Shown here in pieces: positions 9,332 through 17,815 of a DNA stretch of 41,473 bases (the first letter of the stretch is position 1; every line of letters begins with the position of its first letter). Origin of the DNA: Candidatus Melainabacteria bacterium (lineage in GTDB: Bacteria; Cyanobacteriota; Vampirovibrionia; Obscuribacterales; Obscuribacteraceae); assembly GCA_012965515.1 (NCBI GenBank), contig DTSE01000055.1, forward strand, positions 972 to 42,444, written 5' to 3'. Below the pieces are notes generated by a model, which was not told where the DNA came from, did not search any database, and worked only from the letters and a program-made list of their open reading frames with translations. A program made the translations under genes and the position numbers.

Positions 9332-9934
9332 ATGATACTTACGAAACCCAAGGAAAACAGCAGCAACAGTGTAAATCCGCGTAGCGACATTATCGCGGTT
9401 CCGGATACCTCTCCTAAGTTTGTGCGCAACAATAAAGCTGCAAAGATCTTTGCGCTGATTGTCACGGCGCAAGTAGGCGCCTTGTTGGCGTTCGGTTTGC
9501 CGTATGCGCAGACGCTTGCATTCGGTAAGAACGTCGTGTTGAAATGCCACACCTACGACCCACGTGATCCGTTCAAGGGTGACTACGTAGCCGTTACCTA
9601 CGATGTGAGCAGCAAAGTTGATTTCAAAGACTGCAAAAGCGGTGACACTGTTTTTCTCAAGCTGAAAAAGAAATCCCCCTGCTGGGAGCCAGTCTCAGCC
9701 AGTAAGGAGATTCCTAAGTCATTAACGAACGACGAAGCGGTTATGAAGGTGACATATAACGGCAGAGACACCGGCGAGCCGACTGTGAGCACAGGTATTG
9801 AGAAATTCTATGTCCCTGAAGGCTCCGCTCAATCCATAAACTCCGAAGGATTGACTGCAGAAGTTGCACTCTCCAATGACGGCATGCCTGTTCTAAGGCG
9901 CATGATGTCCGATGGAAAGGAGATCGGCAAGTAG
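9332..9934 (+). CDS. GDYXXLXY-domain membrane-anchored protein
   Basis: A 200-residue protein from the ATG at 9332, which has a GAGGA site upstream; the frame is open back to 9251 inside the preceding gene. It has one membrane helix (about residues 38-60) and then an extracytoplasmic domain with the family signature DPRDPFKGDYVAVTY, in which GDYVAVTY fits GDYxxLxY. A conserved-looking Cys lies in CHTYDPRD. The family pairs with DUF2157 proteins and is of unknown function. An intrinsic terminator follows at 9977, marking the end of this two-gene operon. Confidence 0.85.
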   Translation: MILTKPKENSSNSVNPRSDIIAVPDTSPKFVRNNKAAKIFALIVTAQVGALLAFGLPYAQTLAFGKNVVLKCHTYDPRDPFKGDYVAVTYDVSSKVDFKDCKSGDTVFLKLKKKSPCWEPVSASKEIPKSLTNDEAVMKVTYNGRDTGEPTVSTGIEKFYVPEGSAQSINSEGLTAEVALSNDGMPVLRRMMSDGKEIGK

Positions 9935-9976
9935 ACGAAACTTGCAGGCGCGACGCCGTACGTCGCTCGGCATCAG

Positions 9977-10005
9977 CAGGGAAGGCTCATTCGCCTTCCC
10001 TGTTT
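9977..10005 (+). terminator. Intrinsic terminator after the DUF2157/GDYXXLXY pair
   Basis: A perfect 10-bp stem (CAGGGAAGGC at 9977-9986 with GCCTTCCCTG at 9993-10002), a 6-base loop and a short TTT tail. It lies 43 bases after the stop codon. Confidence 0.75.
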
Positions 10006-10134
10006 GCATACAGAGTGGAGGATTGCTGGGTGGAACGTATATATGTCAGCCCGGAGCTTAACTGATCTATCATGTGCTGCTCGTTGCTGATCTACTAATA
10101 TTGACTGGCTAAAGTGGTTGAGGAGAAGCTGGTG

Positions 10135-10920
10135 ATGCAAAGACGAACCCTTTCTGTTGCAGTAATCGCCCTGTTGGTGGGAGCCTTGCAGCTGTCAGGT
10201 ACGCCCTCTTTCGCGCAGAAGTATGTGCAGGGCGGCATCGAACACAAAGAGAAGGTTGGTCCAGTCAATAGCAAGTATTTGCCTGGCTCTGTCTGGAAGG
10301 AAGGCGAGAAGGACGGTTCCAAGAGCACCTGGATAAGAATCCCGGAATGGCTTTCAGGCACATGGTTTGCCGATGTGGAGACAGCGACTTCGCGCCAGGA
10401 CTTGGTCACTCATAAAGAGTCCGCCCACACACCTTTCAACTTCAAAGCTAAGAGTCGATTCGCATACGGTACCCAGCGTGATGGGCGCGGCGGCATCTGG
10501 CACTTCCTCAAATTGCCTTACACTTCCTCCACCGATTTTCCTGAATTCGTTGAGTATCACCAGGTACTGACAAAGGATTTTACGAACCAGAGCGAGCAGG
10601 CGGTTTCCTTTCGCAGCATGGTTGCGGCGGCTCGCGTTCAGCGTCAATCCAAAGAGATTGTCGAAGCATTTCAACAAGAAAGCGTCACCAATTACGAACC
10701 TGTCGAGGATGGTGTAATTAAGATGATCGCTTCTACTCGTCGTTATGATGAGACTGGAAAACCACTAATGCAGGCTGATAATGAAGCCCGTATCCATCGC
10801 GTTGAGAAATTCACTCCGATTGCCAAAGAAGGCAATATTGACATGAAGCAATCGCTCTATGATTTCTTGCGCAACCGCAAGATGGAATACTTAATTCCAG
10901 CCGATGCTAAGGTCAACTAA
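10135..10920 (+). CDS. Secreted protein of unknown function
   Basis: A 261-residue protein from the ATG at 10135, placed 8 nt after AGGAGA; a GTG at 10114 is a poorer choice. A clear signal peptide (hydrophobic VAVIALLVGALQL) ends at SFA-QKY. The mature part begins YVQGGIEHKEK and contains LSGTWFADVET and a C-terminal basic FLRNRKMEYLIP. I do not recognise a family. Its mature start resembles that of the secreted protein at 25431 (QG..EH then LPG.V), pointing to a lineage-specific group. The gene is monocistronic and its stop lies 2 bases from the convergent hydrolase gene. Confidence 0.7.
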   Translation: MQRRTLSVAVIALLVGALQLSGTPSFAQKYVQGGIEHKEKVGPVNSKYLPGSVWKEGEKDGSKSTWIRIPEWLSGTWFADVETATSRQDLVTHKESAHTPFNFKAKSRFAYGTQRDGRGGIWHFLKLPYTSSTDFPEFVEYHQVLTKDFTNQSEQAVSFRSMVAAARVQRQSKEIVEAFQQESVTNYEPVEDGVIKMIASTRRYDETGKPLMQADNEARIHRVEKFTPIAKEGNIDMKQSLYDFLRNRKMEYLIPADAKVN

Positions 10921-10922
10921 AC

Positions 10923-11522
10923 CTAGTCCTTGAGTGCCTTTTCATCAGATATGACTCGCGCGAACAAATCCGAGAGCGCGGACATCGTGGCATCATGGAC
11001 GGTGCCTGCAGAAATGACGTCATTGTTTTCCAGGGTCGGTAAATCACGGGTTGCGCAGGCGTTGGCAATCACTGTTGTGTGATAACCGAAATTGAGCGCA
11101 GACCGCACTGTTGCGCTGATGCAGGCGTGTGTCATAAACCCGACGACTACCAGATCCTTCTTGCCGGATGCTTTTATTCGCTCATCTAAGTCCGTTCCTG
11201 CAAAAGAGTCCGGCAAATTCTTTTTGATTACGGGCTCTGTTCCAATCGGCTTAACTTCGTCGATGATGTCCACGAACTTATCGTCAGGATTGAACAATGG
11301 CGCGCCTTTTGGTGAAAAGTGTTGGACATGTATGATGTTTGTGCCAAGACTGCGCGCTCGATATAGTATGTGCGAAATTTGGTCCAGTGCCGCCTCGATT
11401 CCGCTTAGCGGAAGATTACCATCCAAATATTCTCTTTGCGCGTCTACGACCACCAGAGAGCTGTCTGCGAGGCTCTGATTTTCATTGTTCAAGTTGAGCA
11501 GCTTTCTGAATGTTGTCGCCAT
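10923..11522 (-). CDS. Isochorismatase-like cysteine hydrolase
   Basis: A 199-residue protein when started at the ATG at 11522, which has GGAG 8 nt upstream; an in-frame ATG 60 bases earlier would add a non-homologous lead. The catalytic triad of the family is visible: Asp27 in VVVDAQREY, Lys100/101 before NLPDSF, and nucleophile Cys134 in GFMTHACISAT. Length and motif order fit nicotinamidase/isochorismatase-type hydrolases such as YcaC- or PncA-related enzymes. The substrate is not evident. It lies 160 bases downstream of the PP2C gene, and palindromes at 11569-11590 suggest its own promoter. Confidence 0.87.
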   Translation of the reverse strand: MATTFRKLLNLNNENQSLADSSLVVVDAQREYLDGNLPLSGIEAALDQISHILYRARSLGTNIIHVQHFSPKGAPLFNPDDKFVDIIDEVKPIGTEPVIKKNLPDSFAGTDLDERIKASGKKDLVVVGFMTHACISATVRSALNFGYHTTVIANACATRDLPTLENNDVISAGTVHDATMSALSDLFARVISDEKALKD

Positions 11523-11568
11523 ATCCGCATCTCCATTTTTCGAGAAACAAAACAGTGCAACCATATAC

Positions 11569-11590
11569 GGTGCACCATGCATTTATGCAT
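11569..11590. promoter_or_regulatory. Adjacent palindromes upstream of the isochorismatase-like gene
   Basis: GGTGCACC (11569-11576), itself a perfect palindrome, abuts ATGCAT-TT-ATGCAT (11577-11590). The block lies 47-68 bases before the start codon, where an operator would be expected. The protein that might bind is unknown. Confidence 0.35.
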
Positions 11591-11681
11591 CCATAATCTT
11601 ACAAGAGAAGAAACCAGGTAAAAGCAAATATAAGCGAAAGAGTAAAGGCGAAGCATTAATCAGCGACTGCCGTTACTCGGT

Positions 11682-12509
11682 TTAGCCGGTTCTATCGCCA
11701 GACTTTTCTTTTTCTTTCTCTTTTTTCTTCTTTGGCTTGTCTGATTTGTCGTCTTTTTCTATGTGCGCGCTGTATTTCACAGCAAGGATAGTGACGTTGT
11801 CCGGTGCGCCGCCATCCAGCGTGGATTTGAGCAACGCCTCGCAGATTTCCTCCGGCGTAATCGAGCCCTTCATCTCCTCGAAGATCTGCTCTTCGTCAAG
11901 TACTGCCGAGAGCCCGTCGGTCGAGAGGATAATCAAGTCGTCAGGGTGAAGTTCCACTGGCGTTCGGTCAATCTCGACCTTGCCCGAGTGCCCAACGCAG
12001 CGAGTCAAATAATGTCTGAAAGGACTATTTTTGAACTGTTCCGGAGTGAGTTGACCTTTGAGAACCATTTCCATAACAACGGAATGATCCTGGGTGAGGA
12101 CGATAGTTTTTCCGTCCCGGATTAAATAAGCGCGCGAATCGCCTACGTGAGCGATTTGCAGAGTGTTGGCTTCAGTCTGAACGCCGGCAACGATTGTCGT
12201 GCCCATGTTTTGGACTGATTCGTCCTGCGAGGCGGCGGTGAAAACACTTTGATTGGCGTTGGCGACAGCATCTACAAGCCATTGCTGGGTCGCTTCCCTG
12301 TCGCTGAAATCCGGCGGATTCTGCTTCCAGTGGGCTTCCACAGCATCAACTGCCAACTTGCTGGCTCGCGCGCCGCCTTTGAGACCGCCCATTCCGTCAG
12401 CTACGACAAAAACCCTCATGTCGGGGCTTATGTAGAAATTGTCTTGGTTTTCTGAGCGATGCAGCCCGCGGTCGGTTACAGCCGCTACGCTCCATGCCAA
12501 CTTAGTCAT
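11682..12509 (-). CDS. PP2C-family protein serine/threonine phosphatase
   Basis: A 275-residue PPM/PP2C (Stp1/PrpC-like) phosphatase. Metal-binding and signature motifs appear in order: DRGLHRSENQD near residue 13, VVADGMGG, HVGDSRAYLIRDG, LSTDGLS and GGAPDNVTILAV near 240. All expected Asp residues are present, so it should be active, Mg/Mn dependent and cytoplasmic. It would remove phosphate from Ser/Thr targets of kinases such as the one at 5420-7687. The last 24 residues are a Lys/Glu/Asp-rich tail (KPKKKKEKEKEK), unusual for the family and perhaps an interaction or targeting segment. A GGGAG site precedes the ATG. Confidence 0.93.
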   Translation of the reverse strand: MTKLAWSVAAVTDRGLHRSENQDNFYISPDMRVFVVADGMGGLKGGARASKLAVDAVEAHWKQNPPDFSDREATQQWLVDAVANANQSVFTAASQDESVQNMGTTIVAGVQTEANTLQIAHVGDSRAYLIRDGKTIVLTQDHSVVMEMVLKGQLTPEQFKNSPFRHYLTRCVGHSGKVEIDRTPVELHPDDLIILSTDGLSAVLDEEQIFEEMKGSITPEEICEALLKSTLDGGAPDNVTILAVKYSAHIEKDDKSDKPKKKKEKEKEKSGDRTG

Positions 12510-12609
12510 CTACCAACTCCCGGCGAGTTTCGAGGTGGACGTCCGCCAAAACGCCTTTTTACGTTTATTCCCAGAAATAAAACAAAAACACTGACGTTAG
12601 TTAGGCATT

Positions 12610-13797
12610 TCATCGTCTTTCAGTTGCTGATAAAGATACCGCTCTGCGGCAATTTTCACCTTTGAAAAAACGAGGGTAAGTCTCGATGTATATCTCGGAA
12701 TTACTGAACTTACCGGACTCGACTAGCTTGCGAGCCAATAGTTCCAAGCTGCTTACCTCCGGGAAACTTGGGATCCCTAATTCACCCATGGCCCATCTCT
12801 CCGTAATCAGGGTTGGAGCATTGCGATTGGATATATCTATCGCCTCCCGGATTGAGGAAGGAAGTTTTGCCTCGTCTTGCGGCGAAACGACCACGCGCAG
12901 GACCGGGACATTTCCCGAGTAAAGCGCAGAAGACAGGTAATTGGGCCAATATCCGAAAAAGTTGAGTATCGGTAAAAGCAAGAAAATGGTGACTGCAATT
13001 ACCTTCTGCCATGAGTCCGGCTTAAAAAAATCACTTGGGGCGGATTGCTTGGAGCGGATGAAAAGCAGATAGACGAGCAACATCATCGAAATATTCCACG
13101 GCCAAACTACGGCATTCCAAGCTTGGTGAGTAATCAGCCAAAGTGTCAGCGCGTGAAAGAAAAGAGCAAGATAAGCACCGACAACTCGCGTCGGACTCAA
13201 AATCAGGAGCAGGGAAAGCGACGCTTCGGCGACTGCTACTGGGATACCGATGAAGAAAGTTGCGTCCTCCGGCAGGCTGCCAGCGAATTTGGGCACCACT
13301 GACGGAACAACAATCTGGCAGAAGCTGGAATTCAATTTTTGCAATCCGGCAAAAAGGTATGTACCGATAATGCATATCCTGAGCGCATTTAGGACACTCT
13401 GGCAACGCGTGACTGTCAAACTCTTCGCTGACGCAATCAGAAGCAGCATGATTGAAAACAGATAAAACCACGGCTGCAACCGCGTTTGATCGAGGGCGAT
13501 GGTGGCAACCGCCGAGAGCCCATATATAGCCGCCAGCAGTTTTTTCTGCCTGAGAAAATTGAATCCGACCAATGCACCAACCATAATTCCGTAAAGAAGC
13601 GGTTCTAACGGTTCTGCAATGGAAAAGCTATCCAGAACGGGTAGGTGCGGATATGTTCTGTGCTGCAGCACCCAGCCTCTTTGCGCCACAAGTAACGATG
13701 CTATGAGAGAAACGCAGATGGCGCCGGAACACAGAGCCAGAGTGTCAAAGTCAGCACCGCCTTCTATTTCCGAATCGTGCTTGACTGGCTCTTCCAC
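12610..13797 (-). CDS. Polytopic membrane protein, HTTM/DoxX-like
   Basis: A 395-residue protein with about 9-10 hydrophobic helices between residues 20 and 275, then a soluble C-terminal domain of about 110 residues. The segment around ALRICIIGTYLFAGLQKLN, and a later FGYWPNYLSSALYSGN, resemble HTTM (gamma-carboxylase-like) and DoxX-type membrane proteins, where an arginine in the fourth helix and a Lys-Leu after it recur. The assignment is tentative. The C-terminal domain shows no recognised motif. It lies 100 bases upstream of the PP2C gene on the same strand, with no terminator seen between them. Confidence 0.6.
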   Translation of the reverse strand: MEEPVKHDSEIEGGADFDTLALCSGAICVSLIASLLVAQRGWVLQHRTYPHLPVLDSFSIAEPLEPLLYGIMVGALVGFNFLRQKKLLAAIYGLSAVATIALDQTRLQPWFYLFSIMLLLIASAKSLTVTRCQSVLNALRICIIGTYLFAGLQKLNSSFCQIVVPSVVPKFAGSLPEDATFFIGIPVAVAEASLSLLLILSPTRVVGAYLALFFHALTLWLITHQAWNAVVWPWNISMMLLVYLLFIRSKQSAPSDFFKPDSWQKVIAVTIFLLLPILNFFGYWPNYLSSALYSGNVPVLRVVVSPQDEAKLPSSIREAIDISNRNAPTLITERWAMGELGIPSFPEVSSLELLARKLVESGKFSNSEIYIETYPRFFKGENCRRAVSLSATERR

Positions 13798-13982
13798 AAA
13801 TCACCGTTCAAAAAATGTTGTAAGTATCCGAATGCATCCTGCTCAAATCATCTGCGCATGAGGAAAGTTTAGCCGAGCAATTTTTGGGACTGTGTCTGGA
13901 AGATTAGTCTCTATTCGGGAACATAGTCGCAATTTGAACGACAATCAGATAGTTGGGCAACTTGCGTTTTGTACCCAGCCTA

Positions 13983-13988
13983 TATAAT
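13983..13988 (+). promoter_or_regulatory. -10 box TATAAT upstream of the UMF1-type transporter
   Basis: A perfect TATAAT hexamer lies 24 bases before the ATG at 14013. A partial -35 (CTTGCG at 13961-13966) gives a 16-base spacer. The 5' leader would be under 20 bases. Confidence 0.45.
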
Positions 13989-14012
13989 GACCGCTAGAAT
14001 GACCGAGAGCAA

Positions 14013-15386
14013 ATGAGCAAAGCGCCTGCATTTGAGAGTGAGACGAGCGTGGAATCCGGAAGCGGCGCTCCTATTGGTGTAGAACATGGTCGGGCGACCA
14101 AAGGCGAAATCGCCGCTTGGGCAGCCTATGACATTGCCAATGCTACTTACGGCACAGTCGTAGCGACTGCGGTCTACAACGCCTACTTCGTGGATGTCAT
14201 TTGCGGCCAGAGTCCAGGTGGAAAAGAGTTCGGCACTTTCTTGTTGTCGGTAATCATCATTCCTGTGTCTGCTCTTGCAATCGTATTGACGGCACCTGTT
14301 CTCGGAACAATCGTCGACGCCATGGCTGCAAAGAAACGCATGCTCTTTGTGACGACGACTCTTTGCATTATCTGTACTGCAACGCTGAGTTTGATCCCGC
14401 CTGGTGAGGCGTGGGCGGCAGTCATTGCATTGACTTTGGCGAATTTCTTTTTTGGAACCGGCGAAGACCTAATTGCCTCATTTTTGCCTGAGTTATCGAC
14501 TCAGGAAAATATGGGACGGATTTCTTCTATCGGTTGGGGCGCAGGTTATGTAGGTAGCTTGATAGCGCTCGGTTTGTGCTTCGCTTATTTCACCTGGGCG
14601 AAGGCGCAGGGCATGCAGCAGACCGAGTACGTGCCGTTTGCCATGCTCATTTGTGCGATTCTGTTTTTCCTTTTCTCACTGCCCACTTTCATTTTCCTAA
14701 AAGAAAGAGCGACGCCGCAGCCTGATGTTGTGGGCAAAAACTATTTCAAAGTCGGTTTCGAACGCCTGCGCCACACTGTCAATCACGCAAGGCATTACAG
14801 AGATCTCTTCAACTTCTTGCTCACGCTTTGCGTCTATAGTTGCGGAAGTACAGCCGTCATTCACCTCGCGTCGGTTTATGCGCAGCAGGTCTTGCACTTC
14901 ACCGCATCAGATTCGGTAATTATGATTCTGGTCGTGAGCGTCACTGCGGCTATTGGTGCAGGCGTCTTCGGAATGGTGCAAGACCGCATTGGCGCCATCA
15001 AGACTTTGGCCATCACTTTGAGTATCTGGACTGTTGCCATATTCATTGCTTGTATGGCAACGGAGAAAGCGCATCTCTGGGTCGCTGCTAACTTCGTAGG
15101 TATTGCGATGGGTGCCACAGGTTCAGCCGGGCGCGCGCTGGTCGGGCAGTTCTCGCCGCGCGGTCGCTCCGGAGAGTTTCTCGGATTGTGGGGCATGGCT
15201 CACAAACTGGCGACTTGCATCGGTGCCATAACTTTCGGCGCAGTCACGCATCTAAGCGGCAACAATTACCGCGTAGCATTGCTTTCATGCGGTGTGTTTT
15301 TCATTGCCGGTCTGCTCTTGCTCTGGCGCGTCGATGAAAAACGCGGTCGCCTGGCGGCAAAGATTGACGCAGACTTGCCTGTTTAA
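14013..15386 (+). CDS. UMF1-type MFS transporter (Atg22-like)
   Basis: A 457-residue protein with about 12 hydrophobic helices. After a soluble lead it has the UMF1 hallmark AAWAAYDIANATYGTVV, followed by the MFS loop with DAMAAKKRM and an EDLIASFLPELS motif in helix 5. UMF1 proteins form a bacterial branch of the MFS superfamily related to yeast Atg22, which exports amino acids from vacuoles; bacterial substrates are unknown. It is monocistronic, opposite to the membrane-protein gene upstream, with a TATAAT promoter element close by. Confidence 0.87.
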   Translation: MSKAPAFESETSVESGSGAPIGVEHGRATKGEIAAWAAYDIANATYGTVVATAVYNAYFVDVICGQSPGGKEFGTFLLSVIIIPVSALAIVLTAPVLGTIVDAMAAKKRMLFVTTTLCIICTATLSLIPPGEAWAAVIALTLANFFFGTGEDLIASFLPELSTQENMGRISSIGWGAGYVGSLIALGLCFAYFTWAKAQGMQQTEYVPFAMLICAILFFLFSLPTFIFLKERATPQPDVVGKNYFKVGFERLRHTVNHARHYRDLFNFLLTLCVYSCGSTAVIHLASVYAQQVLHFTASDSVIMILVVSVTAAIGAGVFGMVQDRIGAIKTLAITLSIWTVAIFIACMATEKAHLWVAANFVGIAMGATGSAGRALVGQFSPRGRSGEFLGLWGMAHKLATCIGAITFGAVTHLSGNNYRVALLSCGVFFIAGLLLLWRVDEKRGRLAAKIDADLPV

Positions 15387-15419
15387 TCTTTTGTGGAAGT
15401 CGTATCCGCTTTGACGAGC

Positions 15420-16697
15420 TTATTTCTCGTTGTACTTGTCGTAGAGTTTGGCGACCAAGTGAGAGCCAGCTACAACGCCGTATTTAGTGAGCATGCTGCG
15501 ATTGGTGAATAGTATCGCCGGCGATATCAGATCGGCGCCCCAGACGACCGCGGAAGGCCCGTGCTTCGTGTTAATGACGCCGTCCATAACTAAGTTTGTC
15601 GCCCATGCGCCTGCCATAGCGCCGACGCCCTTAAATACCTTATTTGTGTTTGCTGTTCTCAGGGCCTCATTGTTTGCGAGAGTTTTTGAAACTTCGCCTG
15701 TAAACGCTGAGCCTGCTGCGTCGAATTTCGCTGCTTCTGCAACTAGACCTTCCGCTTTGACTATAGACAATTCTGCGACGCCGGTCGGCAGTCTTCCAAG
15801 TTGAGTGCTCGCGACCGGTGGCCAATGAGCAACCAGTTGTTCTCTAAGAGACGTCAATTTCAAATACTTTTCTGCATGCCCCTGGTCGACCAGCGAAAGT
15901 TGGTCAAAATCCCATGGATGCGGCATCATGATCTTGCCGGTGCCGCCAATCTTTGGAATTGACGTGCCCTGGAATAGCTCGATCGGATAACGCTTATACA
16001 GTCCTTCCATCGCCACTTCGGCGTTTTGGATGGGAACTTTCAAGCCATTGAGCAAGCCATCGCGAGCCATCTGGAAGCTCTGTCTTGCACCGGGTGAAAC
16101 CAATTCAGTCGCTGCGATTTGTTTTTCTACTGCTGCCGTTCTGTGCGTGTAGTCTCGATTGATGAAATATGCCGATGCGCCAGCTGCCGCGATTTTTTCG
16201 AAGAGGGTATTGCCTTGATCGCTTGTCTTACTAATGTAAGGCTCATTCAGGTCGGTTTTCTTCGTGCCGGTAGACTCTAGAAGTGATGGTGTAATCGGCG
16301 TCGGCTCGTTATGCTGCAGCCTGGGCAAATTGCCCACCGGTGTGGGAACGCGGTCGCGCACGGTTGGATATGGTTTTGTGAAGTCGCCCTGCTGGAGGGT
16401 GCCTTGAGTCGTATTTGGGTTGGCCACGTCTGCCGGCGGCAAAACCTGTCCGACTTGTTCCGATGGCACTGCCTGGAGCCTTCCCTTAATTGCATCGCGG
16501 AAGCTGCCGCCTGTTGCTTGTTGAAACAAAGGACCGGATGTCTGCGCCAGCTGAAGTCCTTCTGCCGGAGGGTTCGCGCTGCGGACCAGTTTCGCTTGAT
16601 CAAAGAGGAGCGACGCGCCGTCTAGTGCGGCGTTGTGAGCATCCGTGCTGTTAATGTTGGCAAGCCGAGAGCGCTCGCCGTTTTCGAATTGGCCCAT
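15420..16697 (-). CDS. Hypothetical protein, lineage-specific
   Basis: A 425-residue protein from the ATG at 16697; a TTG ten codons earlier is possible. No signal peptide. The first 160 residues are Gln/Pro/Thr-rich and low in structure. The middle is helical (KQIAATELVSPGARQSFQMAR). A weakly hydrophobic Gly/Ala segment (GVGAMAGAWATNLVMDG) lies about 60 residues before the C-terminus, followed by another apolar stretch, which together could insert in or contact a membrane. I recognise no family or catalytic motif. It is a single gene, convergent with the transporter 33 bases away. Confidence 0.6.
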   Translation of the reverse strand: MGQFENGERSRLANINSTDAHNAALDGASLLFDQAKLVRSANPPAEGLQLAQTSGPLFQQATGGSFRDAIKGRLQAVPSEQVGQVLPPADVANPNTTQGTLQQGDFTKPYPTVRDRVPTPVGNLPRLQHNEPTPITPSLLESTGTKKTDLNEPYISKTSDQGNTLFEKIAAAGASAYFINRDYTHRTAAVEKQIAATELVSPGARQSFQMARDGLLNGLKVPIQNAEVAMEGLYKRYPIELFQGTSIPKIGGTGKIMMPHPWDFDQLSLVDQGHAEKYLKLTSLREQLVAHWPPVASTQLGRLPTGVAELSIVKAEGLVAEAAKFDAAGSAFTGEVSKTLANNEALRTANTNKVFKGVGAMAGAWATNLVMDGVINTKHGPSAVVWGADLISPAILFTNRSMLTKYGVVAGSHLVAKLYDKYNEK

Positions 16698-16880
16698 TTG
16701 AGATTTCCGGGTGGATCGTAGTTTCAATATAGAAAAGGAAGCCGGCCTGGAAAAGCGTAAGACTACGGGGCAAGCTGTTCTTTTTTGTCGAATTTCATTA
16801 ACTATGGCGGAATCTCGTTAATTAATGTCCCGAGCCAGCCAATTCGGCACAATCTGTACGGTGCTTGTGGATTAATAGAA

Positions 16881-16912
16881 TTCGTCAGGTCCATTCGTCA
16901 GGTCCATTCGTC
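16881..16912. repeat. 13-base tandem repeat
   Basis: The unit TTCGTCAGGTCCA occurs at 16881-16893 and 16894-16906, followed by the partial copy TTCGTC. It lies 33 bases before the start at 16945, in the 5' leader or promoter. Two and a half perfect copies suggest recent slippage. Confidence 0.75.
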
Positions 16913-16944
16913 CGAAGCAGAGATTAGCGCCAGTGGAGAAGAAT

Positions 16945-17580
16945 ATGCGGTCTTTCAGATTTGCTCGCCATTTGTTCTTAGGAGCCATTTCAACGCTGTC
17001 AGTATCAGCATTTTGCCAGTGCGCATTTGCCGAGCCGGCTGTCACTGCTGCGCCTGTTCCTGGTGGTGCTGCAACGCCTGCGGGTTCGGAAGTGAAAGTA
17101 CAGGTCGAGTCGTTGGTGTCGGAAGGTCCGATGTACGAAGAGCGTGGGCTGCTTTTGAAGCGAATCAATGCGGCAAAAGCGCAGGGAATCGGTATTGCCG
17201 GCTATATGAATGCATTCAAGTATGTGGAAGAATTGGCAAAAACCAATGCTCCTTCCGATAAATTGAAAGAACGCATTGATGCAGTCAACAAAGGTCTGGA
17301 CGAACAATCCAAACGCGCTGTCGACCTCAAGAATAGACCGCCGGCAACTGCCTACGATGGCGGCAGCGGCGGAACGGTGGGCGGCGGTCACAGTGACGAT
17401 AAGCCGAGTGGGTCCGACATTGCCTCGCAACTGAAAGGTCAAAATCCGGACAGTCTTCTCGATAAACTGAAAGCCAAATATGGTGACAGGATACCGCAAG
17501 GCACCGATGTCGAAGCTTTGAAGAAGCAGTTCATGGGTGATGATCGAGCCAAGGATATTTTGAAGAAACTTGGACAGTAA
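16945..17580 (+). CDS. Secreted hypothetical protein
   Basis: A 211-residue protein from the ATG at 16945, with GGAGA 5 nt upstream. A signal peptide (FLGAISTLSVSAFCQCAFA) ends at AFA-EPA. A Pro/Gly/Ala linker follows, then a helical domain (about 50-130; LLLKRINAAKAQGIGIAGYM), a Gly-rich hinge (DGGSGGTVGGGHSDD), and a C-terminal Lys/Asp-rich helix. The domain has an SVSEGPMYEERGLL-type helix-turn pattern, but I recognise no family. Probably periplasmic. A folded element follows its stop at 17592. Confidence 0.65.
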   Translation: MRSFRFARHLFLGAISTLSVSAFCQCAFAEPAVTAAPVPGGAATPAGSEVKVQVESLVSEGPMYEERGLLLKRINAAKAQGIGIAGYMNAFKYVEELAKTNAPSDKLKERIDAVNKGLDEQSKRAVDLKNRPPATAYDGGSGGTVGGGHSDDKPSGSDIASQLKGQNPDSLLDKLKAKYGDRIPQGTDVEALKKQFMGDDRAKDILKKLGQ

Positions 17581-17591
17581 CGCGGTACCCA

Positions 17592-17631
17592 TTTGCGCAC
17601 CGCATGTGGTGCACCAATGTTTGGTCGCAAA
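17592..17631 (+). other. Possible three-way-junction RNA fold in 3' region
   Basis: TTTGCG (17592-17597) pairs with CGCAAA (17626-17631). Between them lie two small hairpins, CACC/GGTG (17598-17601 with 17608-17611) and CCAA/TTGG (17614-17617 with 17621-17624). No T-run follows, so it is not a classic terminator. Stems are short and chance is possible. Confidence 0.3.
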
Positions 17632-17815
17632 GTTTCGTGAAAGTAATTTCGGCCACTGTGACTAGACAGGCGGAAATTTCTTCGTAAATCGGCCTTTAAA
17701 AATCATCTCTGGTCTACAATTATTTTAGGGGTAGTAATCCGGACGTTGTCAGACGGCCGTATCGCTTTCTCCAATTCAGGTATCCCAAAAGACCAAAGGA
17801 ATCTCAAGTAACCCC

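Noticed and set aside
16785-17261. Plus-strand 158-codon frame overlapping the secreted protein at 16945
   Set aside because: Cys/Arg-rich shadow frame; the overlapping frame has a ribosome site, a signal peptide and regular helices.
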